DNA from: an uncultured Saccharospirillaceae bacterium
GTDB taxonomy: Bacteria > Pseudomonadota > Gammaproteobacteria > Pseudomonadales > Oceanobacteraceae
NCBI GenBank assembly: GCA_947503895.1
Contig: CANNFT010000005.1
Coordinates: 310,001-374,000 of the forward strand
Length of the DNA stretch: 64,000 nt
Reading direction: 5' to 3'
Part shown: positions 45,153 to 54,606 of the stretch, one piece after another
How the letters are laid out: every line of letters begins with the position of its first letter
Numbering within the stretch: the first letter of the stretch is position 1
The notes under the pieces: generated by a model
What the model saw: the letters and a program-made list of their open reading frames with translations, nothing else
What the model was told of the DNA's origin: nothing
Databases searched by the model: none
Made by a program: the position numbers and the translations under genes

Positions 45153-45461
45153 ATGGCAATAACAAATGTAATTGAAAGGCTTGAATATGAATGGTCTCTA
45201 GAAAATGGCTTTTTGGGCCTTCTTCGAGAGGGGCGTTTTTCTGAAGATGGTTTAGCTCGTTTGCTAAATTTACTTGATGAGATTGAGTCGAGTGAGAGTG
45301 AGTTTATCGAGCGCCGCTTAGTTGAATTACTTTGGCATATGCCTATTTTTATGAGGTGGCAAAAAGAGCGGTTACAAGAAAATGGCGTTCAACCCGAAAA
45401 GCTTAGTTCTGCTATTACTGAGGTTGAGAACCGTTTAGAGGTGGCGCTTGGTTTCCCCTGA
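45153..45461 (+). CDS. hypothetical helical protein, candidate immunity protein
   Basis: A 102-residue acidic all-helical protein (LEYEWSLENGFLGLLREGRF start) of unknown family, starting 2 bp after the toxin remnant. Immunity role inferred from this coupling. Confidence 0.6.
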   Translation: MAITNVIERLEYEWSLENGFLGLLREGRFSEDGLARLLNLLDEIESSESEFIERRLVELLWHMPIFMRWQKERLQENGVQPEKLSSAITEVENRLEVALGFP

Positions 45462-45475
45462 ACTTAAAAACTTAA

Positions 45476-45528
45476 ACCCTGATATGACGTGTCAAGTAGT
45501 AGTTGTACTGGGTGTCCCTATAGCTGCC
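45476..45528 (-). repeat. GGACA repeat, inverted long form (third copy)
   Basis: Matches 34861-34911 and 37594-37647 with a few changes; a toxin-tip remnant begins at its edge. Confidence 0.7.
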
Positions 45529-45607
45529 GTGCATAACTTGTCAAAGAAAAGAAGGTGCAGTAGCTTCAAGATATTCACGTGAGCAAGCTAAAAAGCATGG
45601 CTTATAG
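45524..45607 (+). pseudogene. C-terminal toxin-tip remnant
   Basis: A 27-codon frame (PCITCQRKEGAVASRYSREQ, then AKKHGL) starting in the inverted repeat and ending 11 bp before the SUFU gene. The CxxC followed by a basic helix resembles the end of HNH-type or similar nuclease tips, but it is too short to assign. Confidence 0.45.
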
Positions 45608-45618
45608 TAGGTGTAAAA

Positions 45619-46191
45619 TTGGAAAAAATATATAAAGGTTTGTTCGACCATGTTGATCGATTCTGGTCGAAAAATATTAAGGAAAGCTTTACATGGGAGT
45701 TGGGTAAGATCAATGAGATTCTGCCCAATTTTTCTGTGATTCGTATTTCTCCTAAATCTAGTGATGAGCCGTGGGTTTACCTAACTCAGGGAGCATGGGA
45801 AGTTAATTCGAATAGGGAGTATAGGTCTGAGTTTTTTATAATGTGCCCTTATGAGAATCCGAGGCATGTTGAAACTTTAGCAATGCTGGCAAGCTTTCAT
45901 GCAGATCCAAAACATCATTTTGGTATTGGAAGCAGTATCGATATTGGTAGAGGCTGGTTAGAAGAATCTGATTGTGATCACCTCTTGGTTTCATTACCCT
46001 ATCCCTTTGGGCCGGATTTAGAAATATGCAAACCTGATAACGACATAACCGTTAAATATCTTTGGTTGCTTCCAATAACTCGTATTGAGGATGAGTACCT
46101 GAAACAGCGAGGGTTAGAGGCTTTAGAGCAAAAATTTGATAAAGCTGAATTAGATTTCTTAGATTCTTGCCGTTCTTCTGTAATATGTTAA
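45619..46191 (+). CDS. SUFU-domain immunity protein
   Basis: A 190-residue protein of the suppressor-of-fused (SUFU) family, widely used by bacteria as immunity to polymorphic toxins. Matching text: PWVYLTQGAWEV near residue 52, EFFIMCPYENPRHVETLAML, GRGWLEESDCDHLLVSLPYPFG near 120, and LWLLPITRIEDEYLKQRGLEALEQKFD at the end. The start codon is TTG. The gene follows a toxin-tip remnant and ends at a hairpin. Confidence 0.8.
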   Translation: MEKIYKGLFDHVDRFWSKNIKESFTWELGKINEILPNFSVIRISPKSSDEPWVYLTQGAWEVNSNREYRSEFFIMCPYENPRHVETLAMLASFHADPKHHFGIGSSIDIGRGWLEESDCDHLLVSLPYPFGPDLEICKPDNDITVKYLWLLPITRIEDEYLKQRGLEALEQKFDKAELDFLDSCRSSVIC

Positions 46192-46212
46192 GCCCGCATA
46201 GCGGGCTTAGGC
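46192..46212 (+). terminator. hairpin terminator after the SUFU gene
   Basis: AAGCCCGC-ATA-GCGGGCTT, same stem as at 38594-38618 but with little T run. Confidence 0.7.
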
Positions 46213-46269
46213 TGCTAATAGTTCCCGGCTTTTTAGTCGGGGATTATTACTTTTTGGGCTACTCTTAAT

Positions 46270-46432
46270 CAGCAACCATAAGGACACCCATCCTAGCAAC
46301 CTAAGTAAATCGCCTGATTGAACTTGGTTTTAGTTTTGCTACAGTACGGAATTAATCAAAGCAAGCAAAGGAATGCATTGTGACCAAACCCAGAAAGCAA
46401 CTCGTCAGTTTAGAAGCCACGCCGTATTATCG
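46270..46432 (+). mobile_element. truncated RAYT element (left end only)
   Basis: ATAAGGACACCCATCCTAGC, the full leader and the first ~17 codons of the transposase (GTG at 46380, then TKPRKQLVSLEATPYY) identical to copy 2. It breaks off at 46432, where a GGGACAGTCATCAT unit begins. Marks the right edge of the toxin-tip region. Confidence 0.82.
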
Positions 46433-46480
46433 AATCTATCGGGACAGTCATCATAGCAGCATTAATTACTTAAGGTGTTT

Positions 46481-46789
46481 TTACCATGGTATTCTAGTGC
46501 TCTCAGGCCCCAATGCCCATTTGTAGCAACCACCATTCGAATACCCTAATCCACCATCGCAACTATCCAGTTTATAGCATTCAGTTTTAGTTATTTTACG
46601 TTTCATTCCTTGGGTTGATTCAGATGGAATCCATTTGTATTGACCTGAATAGTTTTCCATCCAATAGCACTGATAACTCTCACTTTGGAGGGTATTGCTT
46701 TTTGTGAGCATTCCACCTCCACACCCGCTCAAACCAAGTGCAAATATAGCAATTACGAAAAACGATTTTGTAGTATTCATATTATTCAC
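46481..46789 (-). CDS. small Cys-rich lipoprotein
   Basis: A 102-residue lipoprotein: signal peptide with lipobox LSGC near residue 23, then Gly-Gly-Gly and a small domain with five or six Cys (YQCYWMENYSG, TECYKLDSCDGGLGY, GGCYKWALG). Not recognised. It lies between the RAYT remnant and the GMC oxidoreductase; the start Met is one of two close candidates (Met1 or Met4). Confidence 0.7.
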   Translation of the reverse strand: MNNMNTTKSFFVIAIFALGLSGCGGGMLTKSNTLQSESYQCYWMENYSGQYKWIPSESTQGMKRKITKTECYKLDSCDGGLGYSNGGCYKWALGPESTRIPW

Positions 46790-46799
46790 TTAGTAACCG

Positions 46800-47114
46800 A
46801 GAAAGAGATTTCTTAATACGGATAGTGCCTTTAACAGTATGCTCGACTCGCTGCAATATACATAATGGTTGTGCTCAAGGGAACTCCCATTGATCAATTT
46901 GCCAAATCGACACCAGTTTCTTTCATTTTGGTTTTCTTTTCTGGGGAAGAATCCTTCTGCCTAGCACTTTTTCGACCGCTGCTGGCCTTACGACTGTAGC
47001 GACCACTTAAGCACCCCTATTGGTACATCATAGAGGTGCTTAGAAGCACTACGCCTAAATACTAAAATTTAAAAGCTAATATTTAAAAATTAATATTTAA
47101 ACCAATTCCATTTC
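46800..47114. other. intergenic stretch without recognised gene
   Basis: On the minus strand an open but startless stretch (about 46915-47005) with RKASSGRKSARQKDSSPEKK suggests a decayed basic C terminus. An inverted AAGCACCTC/GAGGTGCTT-like pairing lies around 47010-47045. Nothing else stands out. Confidence 0.3.
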
Positions 47115-49184
47115 TTAATTCTCATACTCTTTGATAATCACATCCGCTGCTTTCTCACTCACCATATAAACGGCTGATGCGATAAATGTGCCTGGGATTT
47201 TTGGAAAGATAGAAGCATCTACGACCCTCAGTTTATTAATACCGCGCACTTTGAATTCGCTATCCAAAACAGCCAGTGGATCGCTGTCTGCCCCTATTCG
47301 TGCCGTACCGCTCGCGTGGTGGCCCCACGTCTCGCGCTTTACCCAGTCGCTAATATCTTGATCACTTTGCACGGCGATTCCCGGTTGAATTTCATCGAAT
47401 GCCATGCCGTTCGCTTCAATGTGAGCATTAATATTCCGCACGGTCCGAACGGCTTCAATGACCGCGGTCATATCACGTTGACTGGCGTCTGTCACGCCAC
47501 CTTGTTCGACGGTATTGGCATCGCCACCTTCAAAATAGTTGAATTGGATGTTGAGTCGGTCGAATGGTTGTTGACTGGCGAGTTGTACTACTCCACCTCG
47601 ATTTTCGGTGTGCCCCTTTAATATTAACCAGCTCCATTTATTGCTGTCTAGTTCGGCGGCACTGTAGCCGTTATAATAGCCTCGAAAATCAATTGGCCCA
47701 CCGAAGATATGTAAGTCGGGCACAGCGCTGACGCTGGATTGTTTTAGGTAAGAAAATATTGTTCCGTTTGTTGAATAGAGCCCCGTCCCTCTGCCTGAAA
47801 ATTTTCTTCCCAGAATGTATTTTAGTGCACATGGATCAAGCAGTGGATTAGATAGATTGCAATCGTCATAGATTTTAAATGCTCCTTGAATTTCATTTAC
47901 CACAGACACTTCGTACCGGTCTTGTAAATTTTTACCTACGCCAGGGAGGTGTTGGCGAATATTAATTTGATGTTCTTGCAGGTGTGTTTGATCCCCAATG
48001 CCCGACAACATTAATATTTGAGGCGTGTTAAACGCGCCAGCAGATACAATCACTTCATGATTTGTCATGGCTTGTTCGATGGGTAAATTCCACGGGATGG
48101 ATTGATTTCGATCAGCTGCATAGACGCGCCCCTGATCTACATACTCTACACCGATAACCGTTTTGCATCCATGGTCACAATGCCAGGTTTGATTGCTAGC
48201 GTCGAAGGTCGGGGCGCTTGCAAATAATAGCTTTGTAACAAATACGCCGGTTTTAACCGTTAAATAAGGGTTGCCTGTATTAGGGTTGATTAGCCCTTCA
48301 GAGATACAATCTATATAGCGTCTTAGATCACTTCGAAAGTCGAACGCATTGGGGTCTTTTAAACAGGCCGCTTGCAATATCATTTCTCGTGCTCCTTCAC
48401 GCTGTCCATTCACGATAGCCAGCGGCGTCATCCATAAACCGTGACCATTATTACCGTTTAATAAATCTTCATTTAATCCATGGCTAAGTGCTTCCAGCGG
48501 TGTGGCATGTGGGTCGAGGTTTTTAGGCTGTTCGACTTCAATGACGGCATCTAATATCTTTTCTAATTTATTGCCATGAAGCTCTAAGATGGTTTGGGGC
48601 GAGTGCTGATCATTTGTGAGGTTTGACACAACTTGTTCAGCATAGTGCTTCATATTTTCTGGTGCCCAACTTAAGTCTCCTGTCAGGTCAGCTACATATT
48701 GCCAGTCACTGTTTTTCGGAAGTACGGTAATCATGGCATTGACTGCGGTTGATCCTCCCAGTGCGCTGCCTCTTGGGTAGAAAATACCTCTCTGAATGGG
48801 GTGTGTGCTCGGGCAATTACAATCAGCACCGTTTACTGTGCAGCGAGCGAGTTCACCCGCTTCATTTTCACACATCATTTTGCTGTCAGGTTTGGCATTT
48901 TGGTAATGGGCGACGGGAAAGTCCCAGCTTAACAGGGGATTTTCAGACGCCATGGCATGGGCGATTGGAATGTAATAATTTCGATCGCTACCTTCATCGA
49001 ATCCAGCTTCCAGTAAGAGAACTTCGTGCCCAGCGCGCGCCAGCTTGGATGCGAGCGGTCCTCCGCCAGCACCTGAACCGACCACAATAAAGTCATAATT
49101 TTGCGCATGGGATAACGCGCCATAACCAAAGGCAATAGCGCCTATCATCATTAGCATGAATATTCTTTTGAAATAGCGAGACAT
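47115..49184 (-). CDS. secreted GMC-family flavoprotein oxidoreductase
   Basis: A 689-residue FAD-dependent glucose-methanol-choline oxidoreductase with an N-terminal signal peptide (cleavage near LSHAQN), unusual because most bacterial members are cytosolic. The FAD-binding VVGSGAGGGPLASKLA with the acidic residue in LLLEAGFDEG, the GMC signature near PRGSALGGSTAVNAM (about residue 135), SAGAFNTPQILMLSGIG, and the C-terminal WGHHASGTARIG active site His region plus DASIFPKIPGTF are all present. About 65 extra residues with several Cys lie near residue 100-125. Alcohol or sugar substrate unknown. Confidence 0.92.
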   Translation of the reverse strand: MSRYFKRIFMLMMIGAIAFGYGALSHAQNYDFIVVGSGAGGGPLASKLARAGHEVLLLEAGFDEGSDRNYYIPIAHAMASENPLLSWDFPVAHYQNAKPDSKMMCENEAGELARCTVNGADCNCPSTHPIQRGIFYPRGSALGGSTAVNAMITVLPKNSDWQYVADLTGDLSWAPENMKHYAEQVVSNLTNDQHSPQTILELHGNKLEKILDAVIEVEQPKNLDPHATPLEALSHGLNEDLLNGNNGHGLWMTPLAIVNGQREGAREMILQAACLKDPNAFDFRSDLRRYIDCISEGLINPNTGNPYLTVKTGVFVTKLLFASAPTFDASNQTWHCDHGCKTVIGVEYVDQGRVYAADRNQSIPWNLPIEQAMTNHEVIVSAGAFNTPQILMLSGIGDQTHLQEHQINIRQHLPGVGKNLQDRYEVSVVNEIQGAFKIYDDCNLSNPLLDPCALKYILGRKFSGRGTGLYSTNGTIFSYLKQSSVSAVPDLHIFGGPIDFRGYYNGYSAAELDSNKWSWLILKGHTENRGGVVQLASQQPFDRLNIQFNYFEGGDANTVEQGGVTDASQRDMTAVIEAVRTVRNINAHIEANGMAFDEIQPGIAVQSDQDISDWVKRETWGHHASGTARIGADSDPLAVLDSEFKVRGINKLRVVDASIFPKIPGTFIASAVYMVSEKAADVIIKEYEN

Positions 49185-49999
49185 TGTGATTAACCCTTCC
49201 TTCTTTACATTTTATTATTTTGGTCACTTGATCATTGATTTCAGGCACCACTGCACAGCAGTGTGATAACGCGAATGCAATCAATTTATGAGCGAATGGG
49301 TGCGCTTTAAAATTACAAGCGAACTCAAGATCGCTTAACCATCAGTCAGAAGCAAGACATGAGCAGGACAATAGGCTCGAATTGAGAAAGCGTCGAAAAT
49401 TATTTTTTGTCGTCTAATATTTTTTCCTAATAGTGAGGTGATTAGTCTAATTCATTCTAGGTATGCAGAATGAAGATTAATTTCGTCAATAATCCTGATT
49501 GAATGAATCTGAGTAACTTTCTCGTGGTGACGGTATATTGCTACTTTTTATGACAATATTGGTCATAAAATATATGTGCGATTTAGATAGTGCATGGCAG
49601 GGTGATGTATAAATATGGAACGGATCCGAAATGTAAGCGCATCATTCATGAAACGCATCTATTTAAATTTCTTCCATCAAAGAAGTATTGTGTCTGTGTC
49701 GCTTAGCACAGTCGAATCATTAGTGTATGACTGTATTGGCAGTCTCGATCGATATTGCAACAGTGAGTTATCGTTTTGTAGTCTCTTATTTTGTTTTGGT
49801 TTTATGTAATCTACGGAAAATCTAATGTTAACCTTTATATCTCGATTCGATTCTTAGCATGCTTGTGGCTTTTTCTTCTGCCTATTACGGTGCGCCTTCA
49901 TAGAATGTGTGTGTTGATTGCAAGGCAATGTTATGACAGAAAATCAGCACCTGGGACGAAGATATTTGTCAGTCAAAAATAAATGAGTGGATTTTTTTA
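49185..49999. other. 815-bp AT-rich gap
   Basis: Two short plus-strand ORFs (49615-49809, 49791-49982) lack ribosome-binding sites and recognisable products, and I do not accept them. A TATGACAATATTGGTCATAA word (49549-49568) forms an imperfect inverted repeat (ATGAC/GTCAT) and could be an operator for the GMC gene or the lipoprotein. Confidence 0.35.
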
Positions 50000-50686
50000 A
50001 TGAATGATAGCAGGAAGAGAATGACTAGGGTATTTGGTATTTTGGGATTAGTGCTGTTGGTAGCTTGTGCATATTCACCTTCTGTCACAGAAAAACAATG
50101 GATTGATCAGTACGTCGACTTGGGTTCGTTCCGTGGAGAGTCTATAAAGACAGATAAAATTCAATTTTTAGGTAGCGTTAATCAATCCTATAGCAATGTC
50201 GATGAAGGCCTGGTGCATGAAATTAACTCGCAATTATTGCTATTGATGTTAAACAAGTATGGTAGAGACCATGTAATCAGCGAATTTAATCATTCGGAGT
50301 TAAATCCATCGAGCGATACTGCTCGGTTTTTGCTTACTTACAATATTTTAAATAACAAGGTGGATTATAAAAGTCATCAGGAAGATACGAAGGAATGTTT
50401 TAAGTCGATACGCAGTGTTGAGATCGAGTTAAGTGTGATCGATAGAGAAATTGGCAAAAAAGTATGGGGAGGTGTCGTCGATAAACGTTCATTCAATCGC
50501 AGCTGTAACAGTCGTTCAAAACCGACCAGCGATCATGTCGTCAGTGTTATTTTTGAGGCTATTTTTCTTAGTGTAGTGGATTCTGCATTTGATGAGGCGT
50601 TTGGCACATATCCTGATGCGCCGAGTGTCACCAGTCTGACGAAACAAATATTTCTGGCATTTGGTCAAAGCCTTCCGGATGCATAG
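50000..50686 (+). CDS. lipoprotein of unknown function
   Basis: A 228-residue lipoprotein: signal region LGLVLLVAC with lipobox at about residue 23, then an alpha/beta domain with ARFLLTYNILNNKVDYKS and SVEIELSVIDREIGKKVWGG. This recalls small outer-membrane-associated lipoproteins with a GNA1162/LpoB-like fold, but I cannot assign it. It stands alone and ends in a strong hairpin. Confidence 0.7.
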   Translation: MNDSRKRMTRVFGILGLVLLVACAYSPSVTEKQWIDQYVDLGSFRGESIKTDKIQFLGSVNQSYSNVDEGLVHEINSQLLLLMLNKYGRDHVISEFNHSELNPSSDTARFLLTYNILNNKVDYKSHQEDTKECFKSIRSVEIELSVIDREIGKKVWGGVVDKRSFNRSCNSRSKPTSDHVVSVIFEAIFLSVVDSAFDEAFGTYPDAPSVTSLTKQIFLAFGQSLPDA

Positions 50687-50714
50687 GGTGGAATGCAATT
50701 TATGAATGGTTGAA

Positions 50715-50740
50715 TTTGACGCTTTTTACTAAGCGTCAAA
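50715..50740. terminator. perfect 10-bp inverted repeat
   Basis: TTTGACGCTT-TTTACT-AAGCGTCAAA, 29 bp after the lipoprotein stop. Works as a hairpin on both strands, so possibly a bidirectional terminator. Confidence 0.6.
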
Positions 50741-50894
50741 GCGGCACTGGTTCATTATTCTATGAAATACTAATCTACCAAAATTTAGTGCAGTGAGTGT
50801 TGTATGGTTTAGCACGTTACGTTCGCGCGACGAGAGTCACACAAGCCGTTAACTCTCTTAACGCTCAACGAGTTGCCTTCGTAAAAGCGCGATG

Positions 50895-51137
50895 CTTTTC
50901 GTTAGGCCTGCTTGGCTTTGACTTGCTTGGATGCCCATATAGCCAATTTATGCTCATAGACTTTTGCGACACTTGGTCTTCAGGCAAAGGCTGAATAATT
51001 TTATCGTGAACAAACAGCCGATAAATGTATTCTACCTTTTCAGTAGCTGAATCGGTGGCTTCAAACTGTGCTGCACCGCGTTTTTCAGCGTATGACATCC
51101 CGAGTAAAATAGCCTTTTTTATTGTAGTGACTGGCAT
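50895..51137 (-). pseudogene. broken copy of the DUF5062 gene
   Basis: About 150 bp (50980-51125) are nearly identical to the intact gene at 60220-60471, covering KKAILLGMSYAEKRGAAQFE to DQVSQKSM. The first codons differ. A one-base deletion (GCTCATAG versus GCTGCATAG at about 50963) throws the C terminus out of frame, and the last part is diverged. It reads as a decayed partial duplicate; the two copies flank the type VI module. Confidence 0.82.
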
Positions 51138-51662
51138 TAATGATCCAATGCTATTTAGTTTGCTAGAGAAACTAACCTTGCGTTAGGTTGCCGCAGTTGT
51201 AAATGAGAAAGGCTCGATTGCTGATAAATATGTCAGTCAATTTTTCGTTGGCTTGAACTAATGTACATGGTTAAGCTTGAATATTGTGATCTGGCTTCAT
51301 TCTTTTCCTTTCTGTTCAATGTTTTATTTACTATTGTTTCGCATTGGTATAGTTTTTAGCTATAAGGGATTTAATAATAAAATATCAATCCTTGTCATAA
51401 ATATGAAATATTGAATTTAAAATGATGGTTCGTGAAGATCAAACCTATTAATAGAAGTATCACTTCATTTTTCTATTTTAAAATATTATTGGTGTCGCCT
51501 TTGAAATTTTAGGGCGGTCTATGCGGGTTTTGTTGGAACTAAATTTTCGCTATTGTCGTACGCAATATTCAATAAATGTTTGTATCGGCCATTATTTTTT
51601 AAAAAGCAGCGCATTGATCGATTATCTATTAAAAACTAGAAAAAAATACATGGATTAAATTT
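51138..51662. other. 525-bp AT-rich gap before vgrG
   Basis: No gene found. It presumably contains the promoter of the type VI module; no -35/-10 pair is convincing. CTAACCTTGCGTTAGGTTGC near 51173 is a small imperfect palindrome. Confidence 0.35.
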
Positions 51663-54590
51663 ATGGCTATTCCTAGTTTTAAATTAGTAGTGGGGCAGAC
51701 ACCTAGGCAAATGAAGATCATTGGGTTTAATGGTAGGGAATCCATGAATCGTCTGTTCAGTTACGAACTAATCATTGATAAAGTCGATTACGGTGGGGTT
51801 GATGTCGCGATATTAGATGTTTTAGAAATGGAAGGAAGCCCAGCTGAGCTAGAGGTCAATGATCCTAACTCGGTTTTGGATGCAGATTCTTATACCATTA
51901 CAATTAGTGGATATATCGAATCTGCAGAATTGTGCAGGTCTGAAATAAGATTAGTGATGGTGCCGCATTTAAAGCAGGCACATGCTAACCAGAAATCTGA
52001 AATTTATTTTGATGAAAGTGCGACTAGAGACATCACAGAAATTATTACAGAAGAGCTCGATGAGAATGTCTCTGTATTTCAGCAGAGCAACCTTTCGACT
52101 GTTTTAAATGTCCCCAAGAAGAAGATTACTACGCAATTTCAAGAATCTAATTTCAATTTTATCGCACGGCAGTGTGATTATTGGGGAATTCAATTTTATT
52201 TCGATTATCCAGCCAATTTAATTGGCTTTAGCAACGACAGGAATTATCAACCTCTGCTGCTCAACGCGATAAATAATACCCTCACGGTTGATGAGCCTAC
52301 GGCAGGAACGCCTTTTTTAAAAATTGAGCTGGAATCCCTTAAATCAAGAACGATTGATCACTACTATCAAGTGGTGGGTTATGACCCTGAAAATGCATCG
52401 GGTGCGATTGAATCTACATATCAACCGGCAGGGAATTTAGCCAAGCACACGTTGGTTTACACTGATGTTATTACTGAAAGTGAGGCGAACTACCTAGCAG
52501 AGCAGAGGTATTTAGCTGACGCCTGTTTAAAAAGGGTAGTAACTTTTAACTCTAGACACTTGTTTCTTTTTCCTGGATTTACAGTGAAAATAGCACTGGG
52601 TAGTACGAATACTCAGCAACCAGCAGAGGATTGGTTGATCATATCTGTCGATCATAAAGCTGAAAATCTTATGCAAAGTGCTTCAGCCAATACTAACAGC
52701 GCACCTCAATATTTTTGCCAGGTAAAGGCCATTCCCGCTACAGAACTATTTGTTCCCTCGCAGCATTATCCCATTCCAATGCCCAGCAAAGTGATTGGTA
52801 AGGTTATGGAGCTGTCAAACAACGGTCCTGATGTCAATGCAAACGGAGAATATCGCGTTCAGCCACTAGGGTTTGACGAAGGTTTCAGTTTTTATCCGTA
52901 CATGAGGCAAGCGCAAACAACAGCGGGCGGTAATAGTAATAATGTACCTCTCCTGCCCAACACCGAGGTGCTGATCAACTTTCAGGGTAATAATGTAAAT
53001 TGCCCATATATTGAAAGTGTATTTAACAACTCAATGCACCCCAGTCAGGTGAATAGTCACAACTCTCATCATGCCGTTATTTCAACACAAGGAACGCTTG
53101 TCCATCGTTCAGAGCAGGGGCGAATTGATTTATCTAAGACAAAGTCCACTCAAATACTTGAAGATGCTTCCTTTAACCCTCCCGTCCTGAATTATCTTGC
53201 GGATCGTATAAATGGACCCAGTGATGAATTGGCTTCCATTAATCCCCCCGAAACTATTAGTACGAATAATCGCTTTAAAGCAGATTTAGAAGCATCTGGG
53301 GAGTGGGATATTTCTCGAAGGTACGGTGATAAGTTAATCGTTAAGACGGGAGATGAACTTCATTGGCATCACGGCATTAAGTACGAATTCTCTCAGTTAG
53401 GATCATATAATTTTTATGGTCGTTATTCTGTAGCGTATGGGCATGAAAATGTGCCGATTGACATTAAGGTGTTAAGAGAACCAGTTTCAAAAATCGAAAT
53501 TAAGGCTGCGCCTGAGAAATTGCGGACCGGCTACAGTGGTGACCTTATGAGTCACAGCGGGCCAGAGAATACGTCGAACAACGATTCTTCATTAGATTTC
53601 TTTAAGCTTAGAGGTGTGTTTCATCCAATAGCGGAATTGAATGATGAAGATATCAAGCTTAACTCAGATGTTGGAAAGCCAATAGTCACGGATTCTACAG
53701 GTCAAAATTTAGAACTAAACCGTTCAGGTAAGCTCTGGGATATTGACGGGATGGATGTTCGGAAAACTTATAATCAAAGTTATGATTATAAGTTTGGTGA
53801 TAGCGTAAAAGTTCAGGACCGAAATAACTACTTGAATGCAAATTTTGTCGATGAAGATACCGTGCAAATTGATATTAAATTGCATGAAGGGCAGCCAAGA
53901 GAGTTTCGCAAGGAAGAGGGTGCTTACTACGAATATAAAAAATGGTCAAAAAAAGGAGTAATGTACACTCAAGAATTTGAAGAAGATACCAATGATGGTT
54001 GGCAAATCAATAAAAACAAGTGGCACGCGCCGACGGGTCTAAAGAAGCAAGAATACAGTGAGCGTGATGAGGCAAGGGCCGTCGTTAAAGAAACTAAAGA
54101 TTACAATTTTGTGAATGGCAATGCATTATCTGCTCATAAAATAGAACGATTTGATGGGATGGGTTTTGGCGAAGTAAATTTTTCTTTTGCTGAGAAAGGC
54201 ATTACTAATTTAAACTTTGGTGGAGAAACAAAATTCGAATTATCCGCTCAGCATAAGGTGTCACTAGCTATTAGCATGAGCGGTAATCTGGAAGTAGAAG
54301 TAAAAAACGGTGGGTTTATTAAAATACAGACAGGACTGACTGCAAATATAGATTTAGATTTACGTAAAGGAACTAAGTTGGTTCTGGATGCTGACGGAAA
54401 ATTAGAGGCTAAAACAGTGGGCTTGCAAGCCTTAAAAGATGCCAGGGTTAAAGCAAGAGATAAACAAGCCGAAATAGACAATATCAAGATGAGTATTGTA
54501 AATGTAAAAACATCGATTCAAAATGCGACTATAGATTTCAAAATTGGCAGCATTATGCTTAGCCAGAAAAAATTGAATATTCACTTCTAA
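51663..54590 (+). CDS. vgrG: type VI secretion tip protein VgrG with long C-terminal extension
   Basis: A 975-residue VgrG, the trimeric spike at the tip of the type VI tube. Residues 1-370 are the gp27-like base (FNGRESMNRLFSYELIIDK near 20, FNFIARQCDYWGIQFYFDYP near 165). About 375-470 is the gp5-like OB domain (GKVMELSNNGPDVNANGEYR, then SFYPYMRQAQ and GNNVNCPYIESVFNN). The remaining ~500 residues extend beyond the usual needle and include a beta-helix-like end (LEVEVKNGGFIKIQTGLTAN) and a C-terminal coiled segment. The extension could be an effector or a loading platform. It heads a five-gene same-strand module. Confidence 0.92.
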   Translation: MAIPSFKLVVGQTPRQMKIIGFNGRESMNRLFSYELIIDKVDYGGVDVAILDVLEMEGSPAELEVNDPNSVLDADSYTITISGYIESAELCRSEIRLVMVPHLKQAHANQKSEIYFDESATRDITEIITEELDENVSVFQQSNLSTVLNVPKKKITTQFQESNFNFIARQCDYWGIQFYFDYPANLIGFSNDRNYQPLLLNAINNTLTVDEPTAGTPFLKIELESLKSRTIDHYYQVVGYDPENASGAIESTYQPAGNLAKHTLVYTDVITESEANYLAEQRYLADACLKRVVTFNSRHLFLFPGFTVKIALGSTNTQQPAEDWLIISVDHKAENLMQSASANTNSAPQYFCQVKAIPATELFVPSQHYPIPMPSKVIGKVMELSNNGPDVNANGEYRVQPLGFDEGFSFYPYMRQAQTTAGGNSNNVPLLPNTEVLINFQGNNVNCPYIESVFNNSMHPSQVNSHNSHHAVISTQGTLVHRSEQGRIDLSKTKSTQILEDASFNPPVLNYLADRINGPSDELASINPPETISTNNRFKADLEASGEWDISRRYGDKLIVKTGDELHWHHGIKYEFSQLGSYNFYGRYSVAYGHENVPIDIKVLREPVSKIEIKAAPEKLRTGYSGDLMSHSGPENTSNNDSSLDFFKLRGVFHPIAELNDEDIKLNSDVGKPIVTDSTGQNLELNRSGKLWDIDGMDVRKTYNQSYDYKFGDSVKVQDRNNYLNANFVDEDTVQIDIKLHEGQPREFRKEEGAYYEYKKWSKKGVMYTQEFEEDTNDGWQINKNKWHAPTGLKKQEYSERDEARAVVKETKDYNFVNGNALSAHKIERFDGMGFGEVNFSFAEKGITNLNFGGETKFELSAQHKVSLAISMSGNLEVEVKNGGFIKIQTGLTANIDLDLRKGTKLVLDADGKLEAKTVGLQALKDARVKARDKQAEIDNIKMSIVNVKTSIQNATIDFKIGSIMLSQKKLNIHF

Positions 54591-54606
54591 AATTGAGCTA
54601 TTTACC

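Noticed and set aside
33500..46440. CRISPR array, suggested by many short repeats
   Set aside because: Repeat units are irregular in length, orientation and spacing, are separated by genes, and coincide with RAYT element ends; no cas genes are present.
49615..49982. Two overlapping short ORFs before the 50-kb lipoprotein
   Set aside because: No ribosome-binding sites, no recognisable product and biased Cys/Phe-rich composition typical of noncoding AT-rich DNA.
50815..51200. Integron attC site or cassette around the broken DUF5062 copy (GTTAGGC words)
   Set aside because: The GTTAGGC word is part of the sequence shared by both DUF5062 copies and the flanking pairing is imperfect; no second core site at the expected place and no integrase in the window.
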